Assembly: GCF_002811945.1 (NCBI RefSeq)
Contig: NZ_NPDX01000001.1
Location: 558,001 to 622,000 of the forward strand
DNA from: Leptospira harrisiae
Lineage (GTDB): Bacteria > Spirochaetota > Leptospiria > Leptospirales > Leptospiraceae
DNA: 64,000 nt
Reading direction: 5' to 3'
This document shows, piece after piece, positions 8,531 to 17,687 of this stretch. A model generated the notes under the pieces. That model was not told where the DNA came from. It saw only the letters and a program-made list of their open reading frames with translations, and made no database searches. The first letter of the stretch is position 1; each line of letters opens with the position of its first letter. The position numbers and the translations under genes were made by a program.

Positions 8531-9618
8531 TCAAACTTTTAATGACTTTCTGAATTCGCTAGGACTTGTACCTACCTCACGTTTGAAGGCGTCATAAAAG
8601 GTGGATTTGGATGGAAAACCAACATCAAAGGCAATGGTGAGGATATTCCTCTCAGGATGTAGTGAAAAAAGCTCTTTTGTTTCTTGGATGCGGTAATGGT
8701 TCACAAACTGGAAGAAATTTTTCTTTTGGTGTAGATTTAAATATTCAGAGAGTTGGTGTTCCGAAAGATCCATCTCTTTGGCTAACTTCTCTAAGTTGAT
8801 ATTTTCATCTCGGTAAATTTTTTCTTCTTCCATTAAGTGTTTGAGCCTACTTTGCAAAGTTTCAAGGTTGAATCCACTCAGTTGGGAAGTTTGGTATTTT
8901 TTTTCTTCGATGACAATCCTCTGCACTTCTCCCCAAAGTTCTGGACTTTTTTGTCTGAGTAAATAAACACCAATGAGAAGTAAGGCGATGAGAGTTGAAA
9001 CTAATTCCAATCCATGACTTTGGTGAAAGAATAAGGTATAAATTCCCACTAAGCTAGAAAAGGCTCCAAAACCTACAATAATTCCCACCAAACGAAGATG
9101 AGCTGACTTTTTGAATCTCTCTAGTCGAATGTATTTTACCATATTTGAAAAAACGTAAAAAGCCGCATAAAATATGGGCAAAACAGCGATGAGAATGGTA
9201 ATTTGAAATCTTAGAGGCACTCCCTCTGATTGGTATTTTGTGTGTAGAGCAATTTTTTCTTCACCAGAAGACAAATAAAAAGGGAGTAGTAAGGTAATTA
9301 CCGCTAAAGCAGGGACTAATTCCCAATAGGAAAAACGGTTTTTATTCGGAATGTCGTCCCAAAGTTCTGAAAAATAATGTTTGAGAAGGCACCAATGCAG
9401 GCAGTGAAGGGTAAATGAATCAGATAAATGTGTGGGAAAAAAAGGTAAAGTCCAGTGTAGGAAAGGAAAGTATGGGCCTGGAACAGGGAGGCAAAGAGAA
9501 ATAACATTCCTTGGATTTTGGTTTGGCCTGTTGTATTTTTTCTAATAAATTCGCCCCAAGCAAAGAGGAGAGAAAGCCCAGCAGAAAATCCGATCAAACC
9601 ACTTGTGAGATTCCACAT
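8531..9618 (-). pseudogene. AraC-family membrane regulator, frameshifted
   Basis: Two adjacent minus-strand frames (9618-9316 and about 9380-8531) are halves of one gene. The first encodes membrane helices from MWNLTSGLIGFSAGL to about FSNIIF, then goes out of frame. The second frame, read without a start, continues FSELWDDIPNKNRFSYWELV, then more helices and a C-terminal AraC helix-turn-helix (DLSEHQLSEYLN, then RNILTIAFDVGFPSKSTFYD and FKREVGTSPSEFRK). The switch falls at the A5 tract 9370-9374. Adding one base restores a single frame of 362 residues. The family is a membrane-sensor AraC regulator common in leptospires. Either the gene is inactivated or variable at this tract, or the read has a one-base error. 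An internal TTG at 9274 could still start the DNA-binding half. Confidence 0.8.
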
Positions 9619-9705
9619 TGTGGATCATATTTGAATCAATCGATTGGATTGTAAAATAAAATCACTTGCCTCGGGTCCGTTCCGAATTAGAATTACGTTT
9701 GAGAC

Positions 9706-10830
9706 GTGGATACAATTCATCGACAATCCTCCTTTCTATGGGAAGGAAACAACTTAGAAATCCATCTTCCGGCAATCCTTACGGCTACGGAAACTGGTAA
9801 AGATTGGACTGCCTTTTTTGAAATCTTAAAAAAAAATCCCCCACGCACTGTTATTCTACACGCCGGCAATCTCACAGAAGCAGACTCTTCAGGGATTTCT
9901 TTTTTAAAATTAGTTCGCTTGGAATGTGAACAAAGAAAAATCCAATTCACCTTATTTGGATTAGGCGAACAGTTCAAATATCGTTTGAGTATCTCCGAAG
10001 ACGATAGTAAAAAAAATAAGGAAACACATACCCATTCTTTGAGAAGGTCGGAAAAAATTGGGAAAATTACCATCGATTCATTATTAGAGTTTAAATACCT
10101 GATTACATTTACCGGTGAACTTACAGTTTCTTTTTGGCGTTCCTTTTTGCATCCTTCCAAAATTCGTTGGAAAGATACCTTTCGTGTAGCGGAATCCATG
10201 GGAGTCAATGCATTCCCAATCATTGCTATGATTGGGTTTTTACTTGGTCTCATCATGTCCTTTCAATCAGCAATTCCTATGCGAAGGTTTGGAGCGGAGA
10301 TCTTCGTTGCAAACTTAGTAGGACTTTCTCTTTTTCGTGAACTTGGGCCACTGATGACAGCTTTCATTCTTTCTGGAAGGTCTGGTTCTGCGTTTGCTGC
10401 GGAACTCGGAACCATGAAAGTGTCTGAGGAAATTGATGCATTAACTACAATGGGCCTTCCGCCTGTTCAATTTCTCATTATCCCTCGTTTGGTGGCGTCT
10501 TTACTCATGACTCCTCTCCTAACCATCGTTTTTAATTTGTTTGGTTTGATAGGTGGAGCTGTGGTGTTGATTAGTTTTGGATTTCCTCTCGTAACTTTTA
10601 TCAATCAAGTGAATTTGGCTGTGGGATTGTCAGATATCTTAGGCGGACTTTTAAAATCTTATTTTTTTGGAATGATCATCGCATCCATCGGTTGTTACCG
10701 AGGTCTAAAAACTGCATCAGGAGCAGGAGCTGTTGGGGAATCAACTACCTCGGCAGTTGTTGGTTCTATCATACTTGTTTCCATCTTAGATGGAATTTTT
10801 TCCGTCTTATATTTTTACCTACGAATATGA
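9706..10830 (+). CDS. mlaE: MlaE-family lipid ABC permease with N-terminal STAS domain
   Basis: Inner-membrane permease of an MCE-type phospholipid transporter, 374 residues from a GTG start. Residues about 1-115 form a STAS domain (LEIHLPAILTATE, then RTVILHAGNLTEADSSGISF and LVRLECEQRKIQFTLFG), equivalent to the separate MlaB protein of E. coli. The rest is the MlaE permease: the VAESMGVNAFPIIAMIGFLL helix, SGRSGSAFAAELGTMKVSEE, the EIDALTTMG coupling segment and the SYFFGMIIASIGCYRGL helix. The stop overlaps the ATPase start (ATGA). The system probably moves phospholipids between inner and outer membrane to keep outer-membrane asymmetry. Confidence 0.92.
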   Translation: MDTIHRQSSFLWEGNNLEIHLPAILTATETGKDWTAFFEILKKNPPRTVILHAGNLTEADSSGISFLKLVRLECEQRKIQFTLFGLGEQFKYRLSISEDDSKKNKETHTHSLRRSEKIGKITIDSLLEFKYLITFTGELTVSFWRSFLHPSKIRWKDTFRVAESMGVNAFPIIAMIGFLLGLIMSFQSAIPMRRFGAEIFVANLVGLSLFRELGPLMTAFILSGRSGSAFAAELGTMKVSEEIDALTTMGLPPVQFLIIPRLVASLLMTPLLTIVFNLFGLIGGAVVLISFGFPLVTFINQVNLAVGLSDILGGLLKSYFFGMIIASIGCYRGLKTASGAGAVGESTTSAVVGSIILVSILDGIFSVLYFYLRI

Positions 10831-11594
10831 AAGATAAACCAATCATTCGAGTGGAACATCTAACTACGGGATATGGCCATACAGTGATTATGGAAGATAT
10901 CTCCTTTGAAGTGAACCGAGGAGAAATTTTTGGAATTCTCGGTGGGTCCGGCTGTGGTAAATCTACCGTTTTAAAAAATATGATTGGTTTAACATCACCA
11001 TTTAGCGGCCGTATATGGATTGATGAAGATGATATTGTATTGGCAGAAGGTAAGAAAAAAATAGAAATTTGGAATCGTATAGGAGTGATGTACCAACAAA
11101 GTGCACTTTTTGGTTCCATGTCCTTATTAGAGAACATTCGATTGCCTTTGGAAGAGTTTACTAAACTTCCGTTAGCAATCATGAATGAAATTGCTATGTC
11201 CAAGTTGAAAATGGTTGGGCTTTTTCCTTTTGCACATCTTTACCCTGCAGAACTTTCTGGTGGTATGAAAAAACGTGCTGCAATTGCGCGTGCTATGGCA
11301 ATGGATCCAGAAATTTTATTTTTAGATGAGCCAAGTGCAGGTTTGGATCCAATCACTAGTGTGGAGTTAGACCACCTAATCATCCGTTTGTCGAGAACTC
11401 TAGGTGTCACTTTTGTGATTGTGACACATGAACTTCCTTCTGTGTTTACTATGGCAGATCGGGTGATTGTTTTAGACAAAAGCAAAAAAGGAATCATTGC
11501 AGAAGGCAAACCGAAAGACTTAAAAGAAAAATCCAAAGACCCTTTTGTAAAACAGTTCTTCAACCGCATCCCACAGGAGAGTTCTCAGTTATGA
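10827..11594 (+). CDS. mlaF: MlaF-type ABC transporter ATP-binding protein
   Basis: ATPase that energises the lipid transporter, 255 residues. An open frame extends upstream to 10692, but the ATG at 10827 overlaps the permease stop as ATGA and the upstream residues are not ABC-like. Motifs seen: Walker A GGSGCGKST near residue 38, the Q-loop in MYQQSALFGSMSLLENI, the signature LSGGMKKRAAIARAM, Walker B EILFLDEPSAGLDP and the H-loop VTHEL. The permease-specific GSMSLLENIRLPLEE segment is typical of MlaF. It is cytoplasmic, binds MlaE, and its own stop overlaps the mlaD start. Confidence 0.94.
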   Translation: MKDKPIIRVEHLTTGYGHTVIMEDISFEVNRGEIFGILGGSGCGKSTVLKNMIGLTSPFSGRIWIDEDDIVLAEGKKKIEIWNRIGVMYQQSALFGSMSLLENIRLPLEEFTKLPLAIMNEIAMSKLKMVGLFPFAHLYPAELSGGMKKRAAIARAMAMDPEILFLDEPSAGLDPITSVELDHLIIRLSRTLGVTFVIVTHELPSVFTMADRVIVLDKSKKGIIAEGKPKDLKEKSKDPFVKQFFNRIPQESSQL

Positions 11595-12538
11595 ACCAAT
11601 CGAATAAAATATATTTCAAAGTTGGAATTTTTGTCCTCGTTAGTTTTTTTACACTGATTTTGTTTTTGATTGTATTTACAGCTGGAAATATTTTTCAAAG
11701 ATCAGTAAGCCTTGAGACCTATTTTGATGAATCAGTCCAAGGTTTGGATATTGGTTCCCCAGTAAAACACCGAGGTGTGAAAGTAGGTACGGTTCAAGAG
11801 ATTACTTTTGTCCAAAATGAATATTCAGACAAACTCAATGAAGATACAGACCTTCGGTATGGGAGATATGTTCTAATCAAAATGTCTGTTCCGGACTTTG
11901 TAAAAGGTGTTTACGGAAATGATTTAAAGAGAACTGTTCAGCGAATGATCCAAAGCGGACTTCGTGTTCGCCTCGCCTCACAAGGATTAACTGGAACCGC
12001 GTATCTCGAAGTTGACTATTTAAATCCAGAAAAAAACCCTCCTTTGTCAATAGAATGGGAGCCAAAAACAATTTATATCCCTTCGGCACCAAGTACCATC
12101 TCTCGTTTCACCGCATCGGTGGATAAGTTTTTTGATAAAGTAGAAAAGGCAGATGTTGATAAAATCCTTTTGGGTGTGGGTGAGCTGATTCGAAATTTAA
12201 ATCAAACCATTCAAGAAGCAAAGTTGGGTGATTTGGCACGTGAGTCCACTGGCCTTCTTGTCGACCTTCGAAAAACAAATGCAGAAGTCAAAGCCCTCAT
12301 TGCTAGTCCTGAAACACAAGGGTTACCAAAAAAATTAGATGCAACTGTTTCACAATTACAAACTACTTTAAAAAGATTGGATACTCTTCTTGCATCTAAC
12401 CAAGGTGATATCTCTACTTCGATTGAAAATTTGCGTATTGCTTCGGAAGATTTAAAAGAAGTAACATCAAATGCTAAAAAATATCCTTCCCAGTTTCTTT
12501 TCGGAGAAGCACCAAACAAATCTAAACTTTGGAAATAA
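11591..12538 (+). CDS. mlaD: MlaD-family MCE substrate-binding protein
   Basis: Periplasmic lipid-binding subunit, 315 residues. One N-terminal membrane anchor (VGIFVLVSFFTLILFLIVF) precedes an MCE domain at about residues 40-150 (VSLETYFDESVQGLDIGSPV, KHRGVKVGTVQEI, then GLRVRLASQGLTGTAYLEVD). A long helical tail follows, from about residue 170 to the end. E. coli MlaD is only about 180 residues, so this is the longer form with a helical extension that may span toward the outer membrane. The start ATG overlaps the ATPase stop. MCE subunits usually form hexamers that hold the lipid path. Confidence 0.92.
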   Translation: MNQSNKIYFKVGIFVLVSFFTLILFLIVFTAGNIFQRSVSLETYFDESVQGLDIGSPVKHRGVKVGTVQEITFVQNEYSDKLNEDTDLRYGRYVLIKMSVPDFVKGVYGNDLKRTVQRMIQSGLRVRLASQGLTGTAYLEVDYLNPEKNPPLSIEWEPKTIYIPSAPSTISRFTASVDKFFDKVEKADVDKILLGVGELIRNLNQTIQEAKLGDLARESTGLLVDLRKTNAEVKALIASPETQGLPKKLDATVSQLQTTLKRLDTLLASNQGDISTSIENLRIASEDLKEVTSNAKKYPSQFLFGEAPNKSKLWK

Positions 12539-12543
12539 AAAGT

Positions 12544-13155
12544 ATGAAAGCCCTGATTCGTTTTTTAATTTTATTTGGATTCACAATTATATTCACTCAG
12601 TGTTTTGGGGTTAGTAAAACTTTCCCAGAAAAACGATTCTTTTTAATAGAAGTGGGTGAAATCAAACAACTGTTTGTTACTCCAAAACCTCGGACATTTG
12701 TGGTTCGAAAAGTATTTATCTCTCAGCGGTTTGAAGGAAAGGAGTTCGTTTATCGAAAAGAAAATGCTGTTTATGAATCCGATTTTTATAATAGTTTTTT
12801 TATTCCACCTGCACATAACTTTAAAGAGGAACTTGTCCGTTCTCTTTTGAAGTCGGGTAACTTCGAGTGGGATGCGAGTATGAACACAAGAATCAATGTC
12901 ACTCATTTTATTGAATTAAACCTTTCTCAAATGTATGGTGATTTTCGCACAAAAGAGCCGAAGGCTGTGATCGAATTTGAGATTGTTGTTTATGAAGATA
13001 AGGATTCTATTTCAACTCCAGTGTTCAGGAAAACTTACAAACAAAATCAACTCATTGAAAAAAAAGATCCAGAAGCATTGGTTCTTGGTTGGAACATCGG
13101 ACTTACTAATTCATTCAATGAATTAAATTTAGATCTGAGTACTCGTTTAAAATGA
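12544..13155 (+). CDS. ABC-type transport auxiliary lipoprotein (PqiC-like)
   Basis: Probable outer-membrane-facing lipoprotein of the MCE system, about 203 residues. The ATG at 12544 gives a basic start, a hydrophobic helix and the lipobox FTQC; the alternative start at 12529 adds five residues. The body has the ABC_trans_aux/DUF330 pattern: FFLIEVGEIKQL, then FVVRKVFISQRFEGKEFVYR and the AVYESDFYNSFFIPPAHNFK segment. This type is usually found with Pqi or Let MCE systems, where it links the MCE barrel to the outer membrane. It starts 5 bp after the mlaD stop, completing the permease-ATPase-MCE-lipoprotein operon. Confidence 0.82.
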   Translation: MKALIRFLILFGFTIIFTQCFGVSKTFPEKRFFLIEVGEIKQLFVTPKPRTFVVRKVFISQRFEGKEFVYRKENAVYESDFYNSFFIPPAHNFKEELVRSLLKSGNFEWDASMNTRINVTHFIELNLSQMYGDFRTKEPKAVIEFEIVVYEDKDSISTPVFRKTYKQNQLIEKKDPEALVLGWNIGLTNSFNELNLDLSTRLK

Positions 13156-13297
13156 GTTTAGGATTCAAATGGTCTCATAAAGTAACAATTTTGCGCAACT
13201 GTATCTTATTCTCTTAAAAGTTATATTGAACTCTTCCGAAAGGAGGTTGCTTTTCCTGAGAAACTAGTGTCAATAGTAGGATCTTGAAGGACGTATT

Positions 13298-14485
13298 ATG
13301 AGACTCATCGAATCCATTGCACCATTTTACATTCTACTTTTGTTACTCGAGGTAATTTACACTCGATACAAGAAGTTGGATTATTATTTTTATGAAGATT
13401 CTTTAGCTGATTTGAGTTTGGGAGTTCTCAGTCGAATTTTTGACGGAGTGATTCTTCTTGGTTTGGTTTTTGTATACAACGAGTTGTATCAAATTTCTTG
13501 GGGTATTGAGTCCCTTTCGAAAATATTTTTATCTACATCTTCTCCCTTACATTGGATTCTTCTATTTGTATTACTCGATTTTTTATTCTATTGGGCGCAT
13601 CGATATAGCCATGAAATCAAAGTTTTGTGGGCTTCTCATGTAGTGCATCATTCAAGTGAAGAATTTAATTTGTCTGTTGCTCTTAGGCAGTCTTTTGTTC
13701 GTAATATAGGAATTGGACTTTTTTATTTACCACTTGCGCTACTTGGATTTCCTGTGGAGTCTTATTTAGTGATCGATGCGTTGAATCGTACATACCAGTT
13801 TTGGGTTCATACGCGTACTATAAAAAAACTCCCCAATTGGTTTGAGTATATATTTGTGACTCCTTCCCATCACAGAGTCCACCATGCAATGAATCCCGAA
13901 TACATTGATAGAAATTATGGAGGGGTATTTATTCTTTGGGACCGTATCTTTGGAACTTTTTGTGAAGAAAAACAAGAACCTCGGTATGGACTTGTTTCTC
14001 AATTAAATACTTATGATCCAGTGACAGCTGAACTACACGTATTCCGTGATTTGTTTAGTGATTTGTGGACTACAAAATACAAATGGCAGGGGATTCGTTC
14101 GTTTTTTTCTTACCCTTCCGTTCGGCCAGATGACCTTCAAGCGATTCTGGATCGTGGGGTCAGAGATCCGAAAATTTGGTTAAATCACAATAAATGGGAT
14201 ATTGATAGAAAATCAAGAATTCCACAATACAGGCACAAGGCGGGAACTAATGTTTACCGAATTTACCTTTTATTTTCTTTTATTGTGCCAACGGTTTTTA
14301 CATTATACTTTTTGAAAAGAATGCATATGTATTCTTTAGGAGAAATTGTTTCCGTTTTTTTCCTTTTAGTTTTTTCCTTTATTTCCATGGGAAAACTTTT
14401 GGAAGGAGAACGAAATTGGTACCGATTTGAGATTCCAAAATATATTTCTTGGCTTGTGCTTATGATCTATTTTTTCTTATCGTAG
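13298..14485 (+). CDS. Fatty acid hydroxylase/sterol desaturase family protein (second)
   Basis: A 395-residue polytopic membrane protein with the di-iron histidine motifs HRYSH, HVVHHSSEEFN and HHRVHH. The N-terminal helices include SIAPFYILLLLLEVIYTR, and there are three C-terminal helices (IYLLFSFIVPTVFTLYFL, the IVSVFFLLVFSFISMG helix, YISWLVLMIYFFLS). The HHSSEEFNLSVALRQS segment matches alkylglycerol monooxygenase-like members, which cleave ether lipids using tetrahydropterin. The length also fits that branch (about 400) better than the shorter desaturases. The substrate is unproven. A clear gap of 142 bp separates it from the Mla operon. The glyoxalase gene starts 6 bp after its stop. 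Confidence 0.84.
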   Translation: MRLIESIAPFYILLLLLEVIYTRYKKLDYYFYEDSLADLSLGVLSRIFDGVILLGLVFVYNELYQISWGIESLSKIFLSTSSPLHWILLFVLLDFLFYWAHRYSHEIKVLWASHVVHHSSEEFNLSVALRQSFVRNIGIGLFYLPLALLGFPVESYLVIDALNRTYQFWVHTRTIKKLPNWFEYIFVTPSHHRVHHAMNPEYIDRNYGGVFILWDRIFGTFCEEKQEPRYGLVSQLNTYDPVTAELHVFRDLFSDLWTTKYKWQGIRSFFSYPSVRPDDLQAILDRGVRDPKIWLNHNKWDIDRKSRIPQYRHKAGTNVYRIYLLFSFIVPTVFTLYFLKRMHMYSLGEIVSVFFLLVFSFISMGKLLEGERNWYRFEIPKYISWLVLMIYFFLS

Positions 14486-14491
14486 TAAAAG

Positions 14492-14914
14492 ATGAAATAT
14501 TTACATACAATGATTCGTGTTTTAGATTTGGAAGCTGCACTTCATTTTTTTGTGGAGATTCTTGGCCTAAAAGTGACACGAAGGAAAGACCATCCCGAAG
14601 GCAAATTCACTCTAGTGTTTTTATCTACAGGGGAACCAGATGCCCCAGAGATCGAACTCACTCACAATTGGGGTCAAACAGAACCTTACGCAACAGGTAG
14701 AAACTTTGGTCATTTGGCTTACGAGGTAGATAATATTTACGAAACTTGTGAACGGATCCAAACGATGGGTGTTACAATCAATCGGCCACCGCGTGATGGC
14801 CGTATGGCTTTTGTTAGGTCACCAGACCTCATTTCAATTGAACTTTTACAGAAAGGCAGTCCTCTACCTCCAAAGGAACCTTGGGCCTCAATGCCAAATA
14901 CTGGTGAGTGGTAG
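14492..14914 (+). CDS. gloA: Glyoxalase I (lactoylglutathione lyase)
   Basis: A 140-residue VOC-family protein that isomerises the methylglyoxal-glutathione hemithioacetal to S-lactoylglutathione in the cytoplasm. Motifs seen: the paired beta-alpha-beta units beginning [20 protein letters not shown] and [20 protein letters not shown], the metal ligands in MIRV (His5), [15 protein letters not shown] and ISIELLQ, and the family-typical [13 protein letters not shown]. Length is normal. It overlaps the following flavoprotein frame by a few bases, which suggests cotranscription. Confidence 0.88.
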   Translation: MKYLHTMIRVLDLEAALHFFVEILGLKVTRRKDHPEGKFTLVFLSTGEPDAPEIELTHNWGQTEPYATGRNFGHLAYEVDNIYETCERIQTMGVTINRPPRDGRMAFVRSPDLISIELLQKGSPLPPKEPWASMPNTGEW

Positions 14915-16167
14915 GATTGAAAAAAAGACCAAAAATTGCGATTATTGGTGCAGGTGCCTCTGGTTGTTTTGCTGCACTTCAGATAGAAGCCGAGTTACAA
15001 GGATTGTGTGAAATCCAAATTTTTGAAAAATCGAAAGAACCGCTTTCTAAACTTCGAATTTCCGGTGGTGGACGATGTAATGTAACCCATAACCTTTTTG
15101 AGCCAGAACTTCTTTCGGACCGTTATCCTCGTGGAAATAAAGAATTACGTTGGGCATTTGAAAGTTTTGGACCCAAAAACACAATTGAATGGTTTGAAAA
15201 AAGAGGAGTTGCCCTGAAAGCAGAAGCCGATGGACGGATGTTTCCAACTACAGATTCATCTGAAACCATCATCCAATGTTTTCTAAACGAATTAAAATCC
15301 AAAAAAATACCGATTCACTTTGAACAAGGGTTAGTTGGTATTTATTCAAATTCACAACCAACTATACCTTCAGTGTTTCGCATTTTATGGGAAGGTGGTC
15401 TGGAAGATACTTTTGATATTGTAGTCATTGCAACTGGTTCCAACCGAAAGGTTTGGAGTATTCTTGAAAAATTAGGGCATAAAATAGTTCCTCCTGTGCC
15501 TTCTCTTTTTACTTTAACTTTGGAAAATACAGATCTTATCGATTTAACTGGTCTTGTTGTTCCATTTGCTGAAATTAAAGTTTTTCCCAAAGGCAAACCT
15601 CAGAAAGGCCCGATTCTAATCACACATTGGGGGCTTAGTGGACCTGCCGCCTTGCGTTTGTCAGCTTGGGAAGCACGTAATTTATTTGAAGCAGATTACA
15701 AAGTGGATTTATCCATCAATTGGATTGGTGGAGAAAAAGCACAAGACATCGAAGATTTGTACCTTTCTAAAAAAGAAAAATCTCCTGCAGAAAAATTGAC
15801 TCCAAACCCGGATTGGAAACTCCCTTCTCGTTTTTGGGAATGGGTATTGAAAGAAGCAAAGATCCAACCAAATAAACGTTATTCAGATATTTCCAAGTCG
15901 GAAATTCGAAATTTGAGTCTTACCCTAACACAAACTAAATTAAGAATGGTTGCGAAAGGTGTTTTCAAGGAAGAGTTTGTGACAGCTGGCGGAGTTTCTA
16001 GAAAAGATATACAATTTCAAACTATGGAAAGTAAACAGACACCTGGGCTATTTTTTACTGGTGAAGTGATTGATGTGGATGGTATCACAGGAGGATTTAA
16101 TTTTCAAAACGCCTGGACTACGGCAAGTATCGCAGCCCGAGGCATTCATAAGACAGTTGTTACTTGA
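14908..16167 (+). CDS. NAD(P)/FAD-dependent flavoprotein, HI0933/YhiN family
   Basis: A 419-residue putative oxidoreductase. The N-terminal dinucleotide-binding motif is [16 protein letters not shown], and the family marker [14 protein letters not shown] follows near residue 50. The C-terminal part contains [18 protein letters not shown] and the [18 protein letters not shown] stretch typical of the family. The reaction is unknown; a role in RNA or cofactor modification has been suggested for homologues but is not established. Two starts are possible: GTG at 14908, overlapping gloA by 7 bp, or TTG at 14917, right after the gloA stop. Its 3' end overlaps the convergent pyruvate kinase gene by 8 bp. 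Confidence 0.85.
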   Translation: MVGLKKRPKIAIIGAGASGCFAALQIEAELQGLCEIQIFEKSKEPLSKLRISGGGRCNVTHNLFEPELLSDRYPRGNKELRWAFESFGPKNTIEWFEKRGVALKAEADGRMFPTTDSSETIIQCFLNELKSKKIPIHFEQGLVGIYSNSQPTIPSVFRILWEGGLEDTFDIVVIATGSNRKVWSILEKLGHKIVPPVPSLFTLTLENTDLIDLTGLVVPFAEIKVFPKGKPQKGPILITHWGLSGPAALRLSAWEARNLFEADYKVDLSINWIGGEKAQDIEDLYLSKKEKSPAEKLTPNPDWKLPSRFWEWVLKEAKIQPNKRYSDISKSEIRNLSLTLTQTKLRMVAKGVFKEEFVTAGGVSRKDIQFQTMESKQTPGLFFTGEVIDVDGITGGFNFQNAWTTASIAARGIHKTVVT

Positions 16168-17596
16168 TTTTGTGTATTTGAATGAAATCTACAGTTTGGG
16201 CCACTGATCCCGGTGCACCAGAAAGAATCACCACTGTATCACCCGATTTTAATTTACCTTCTGATTTTAATGTTTTACTCATAAAGGCAATCATATCTGG
16301 AAACTTATCCATCATTGGCATTACATATGCTTCCACACCCCAATACAATTGCATCTTTCTTGCTGTACCTAGGAATGGTGTGAATGAATAAATTGGTTTT
16401 GAAGGCCGAAACTCAGAAGAAAGAAGGGAGGAATAACCTGATCTCGTAAAGTTAATAATGGCTTTTGCATTGATCAATCTAGAAATTGATTCTGCAGCAC
16501 TTCCGAGAGCTGTGCGTTCTACTTCAAACTCAGTTCTATCCATATTTCGTAAATGAGATAAATAAATCTCTGATTCTTCCGCAGCTTGTATGATACTTGT
16601 CATTGTTCTGACAGTTTCTATTGGATATTTTCCTGAAGCTGTTTCACCAGATAACATGACAGCATCTGTTCCATCCATCACAGCATTGGCAACATCACTT
16701 GCTTCCGCACGAGTGGGACGTGGATTATCAATCATGGTTTCCAACATTTGTGTGGCTGTAATCACGGGTTTCCCTTGTTGGTTCAGTTTGGTAATCATTT
16801 CTTTTTGAATGATGGGAACATATTGTGTATCCAATTCCACACCTAAGTCACCACGTGCAATCATGATTCCATCACAATTGTCGATGATTTCTTCAATATT
16901 CTGAATGGCTTCTGGACGTTCTATTTTTGCGATGAGGCCGGCATAACTATCTTTCATAAATTGCCGAGCCATTTCCAAGTCGCTTGCTCGTCTAACAAAA
17001 GATAATGCGATGTAATCCACACCTAGTGATAATGCAAATTGTAAATCTTCGATGTCTTTTTCTGAAAGCGCAGGTGCAGAGATAGGAGTTCCAGGAAGGT
17101 TGATTCCTTTGTTATCTTTTAACGTTCCGCCAATGACTGTTTCTAAAACTGCTTTTTCTTTCGTTTTGGATTTTACTACAAATGAAAGTTTACCGTCATC
17201 AATCAAAAGTTTGTGTCCAACATCGATGTCATTTAAGATGTATTGATACGTACACCCGATTTCTTCTTTAGTTCCAAGGAAATCCGATTTATTGTTAATG
17301 GCGATTTGGTCACCCGCTTTGAGCTCAATTGGCCCTGAACCTAACTTTCCCGTTCTGATTTTGGGACCTTGCAGATCCGCAAGGATGCCGATGGATTTAC
17401 CTGATTCCTGCTCACACTCACGTAATAACTCGAAAATATCTTTGTGGTAATCATGTGTAGAATGGGAAAAATTCATCCGAGCCAAATCCATTCCTGAATA
17501 AATAAGATTTAGAATGGTTTCACGATTTGCTGAAGCAGGTCCAATGGTACAGATAATTTTTGTGCGTTTGTTAGGGATTTTGTCGTCTACCGGCAT
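16160..17596 (-). CDS. pyk: Pyruvate kinase
   Basis: Final glycolytic step, phosphoenolpyruvate plus ADP to pyruvate plus ATP, cytoplasmic tetramer. The frame is open to 17713, but the ATG at 17596 gives a normal 478-residue enzyme starting MPVDDKIPNKRTKIICTIGP; the upstream extension crosses the divergent gene's promoter. Motifs seen: TIGPAS, the substrate loop MDLARMNFSHS, IARGDLGVEL, the GKPVITATQMLETMI stretch, and SDVANAVMDGTDAVMLSGET. The C-terminal allosteric domain is present. It is convergent with the flavoprotein and divergent from the HDAC-like gene, with about 90 bp of shared upstream DNA. Confidence 0.95.
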   Translation of the reverse strand: MPVDDKIPNKRTKIICTIGPASANRETILNLIYSGMDLARMNFSHSTHDYHKDIFELLRECEQESGKSIGILADLQGPKIRTGKLGSGPIELKAGDQIAINNKSDFLGTKEEIGCTYQYILNDIDVGHKLLIDDGKLSFVVKSKTKEKAVLETVIGGTLKDNKGINLPGTPISAPALSEKDIEDLQFALSLGVDYIALSFVRRASDLEMARQFMKDSYAGLIAKIERPEAIQNIEEIIDNCDGIMIARGDLGVELDTQYVPIIQKEMITKLNQQGKPVITATQMLETMIDNPRPTRAEASDVANAVMDGTDAVMLSGETASGKYPIETVRTMTSIIQAAEESEIYLSHLRNMDRTEFEVERTALGSAAESISRLINAKAIINFTRSGYSSLLSSEFRPSKPIYSFTPFLGTARKMQLYWGVEAYVMPMMDKFPDMIAFMSKTLKSEGKLKSGDTVVILSGAPGSVAQTVDFIQIHKIK

Positions 17597-17687
17597 AGAC
17601 CCTATTCTCAGCTTTTTTGATTTTTCCTGCAAGTAAATTGTACGGATTGAATTGACTTGTGTCTTTTTTCGCAAAAATATCATTTTA

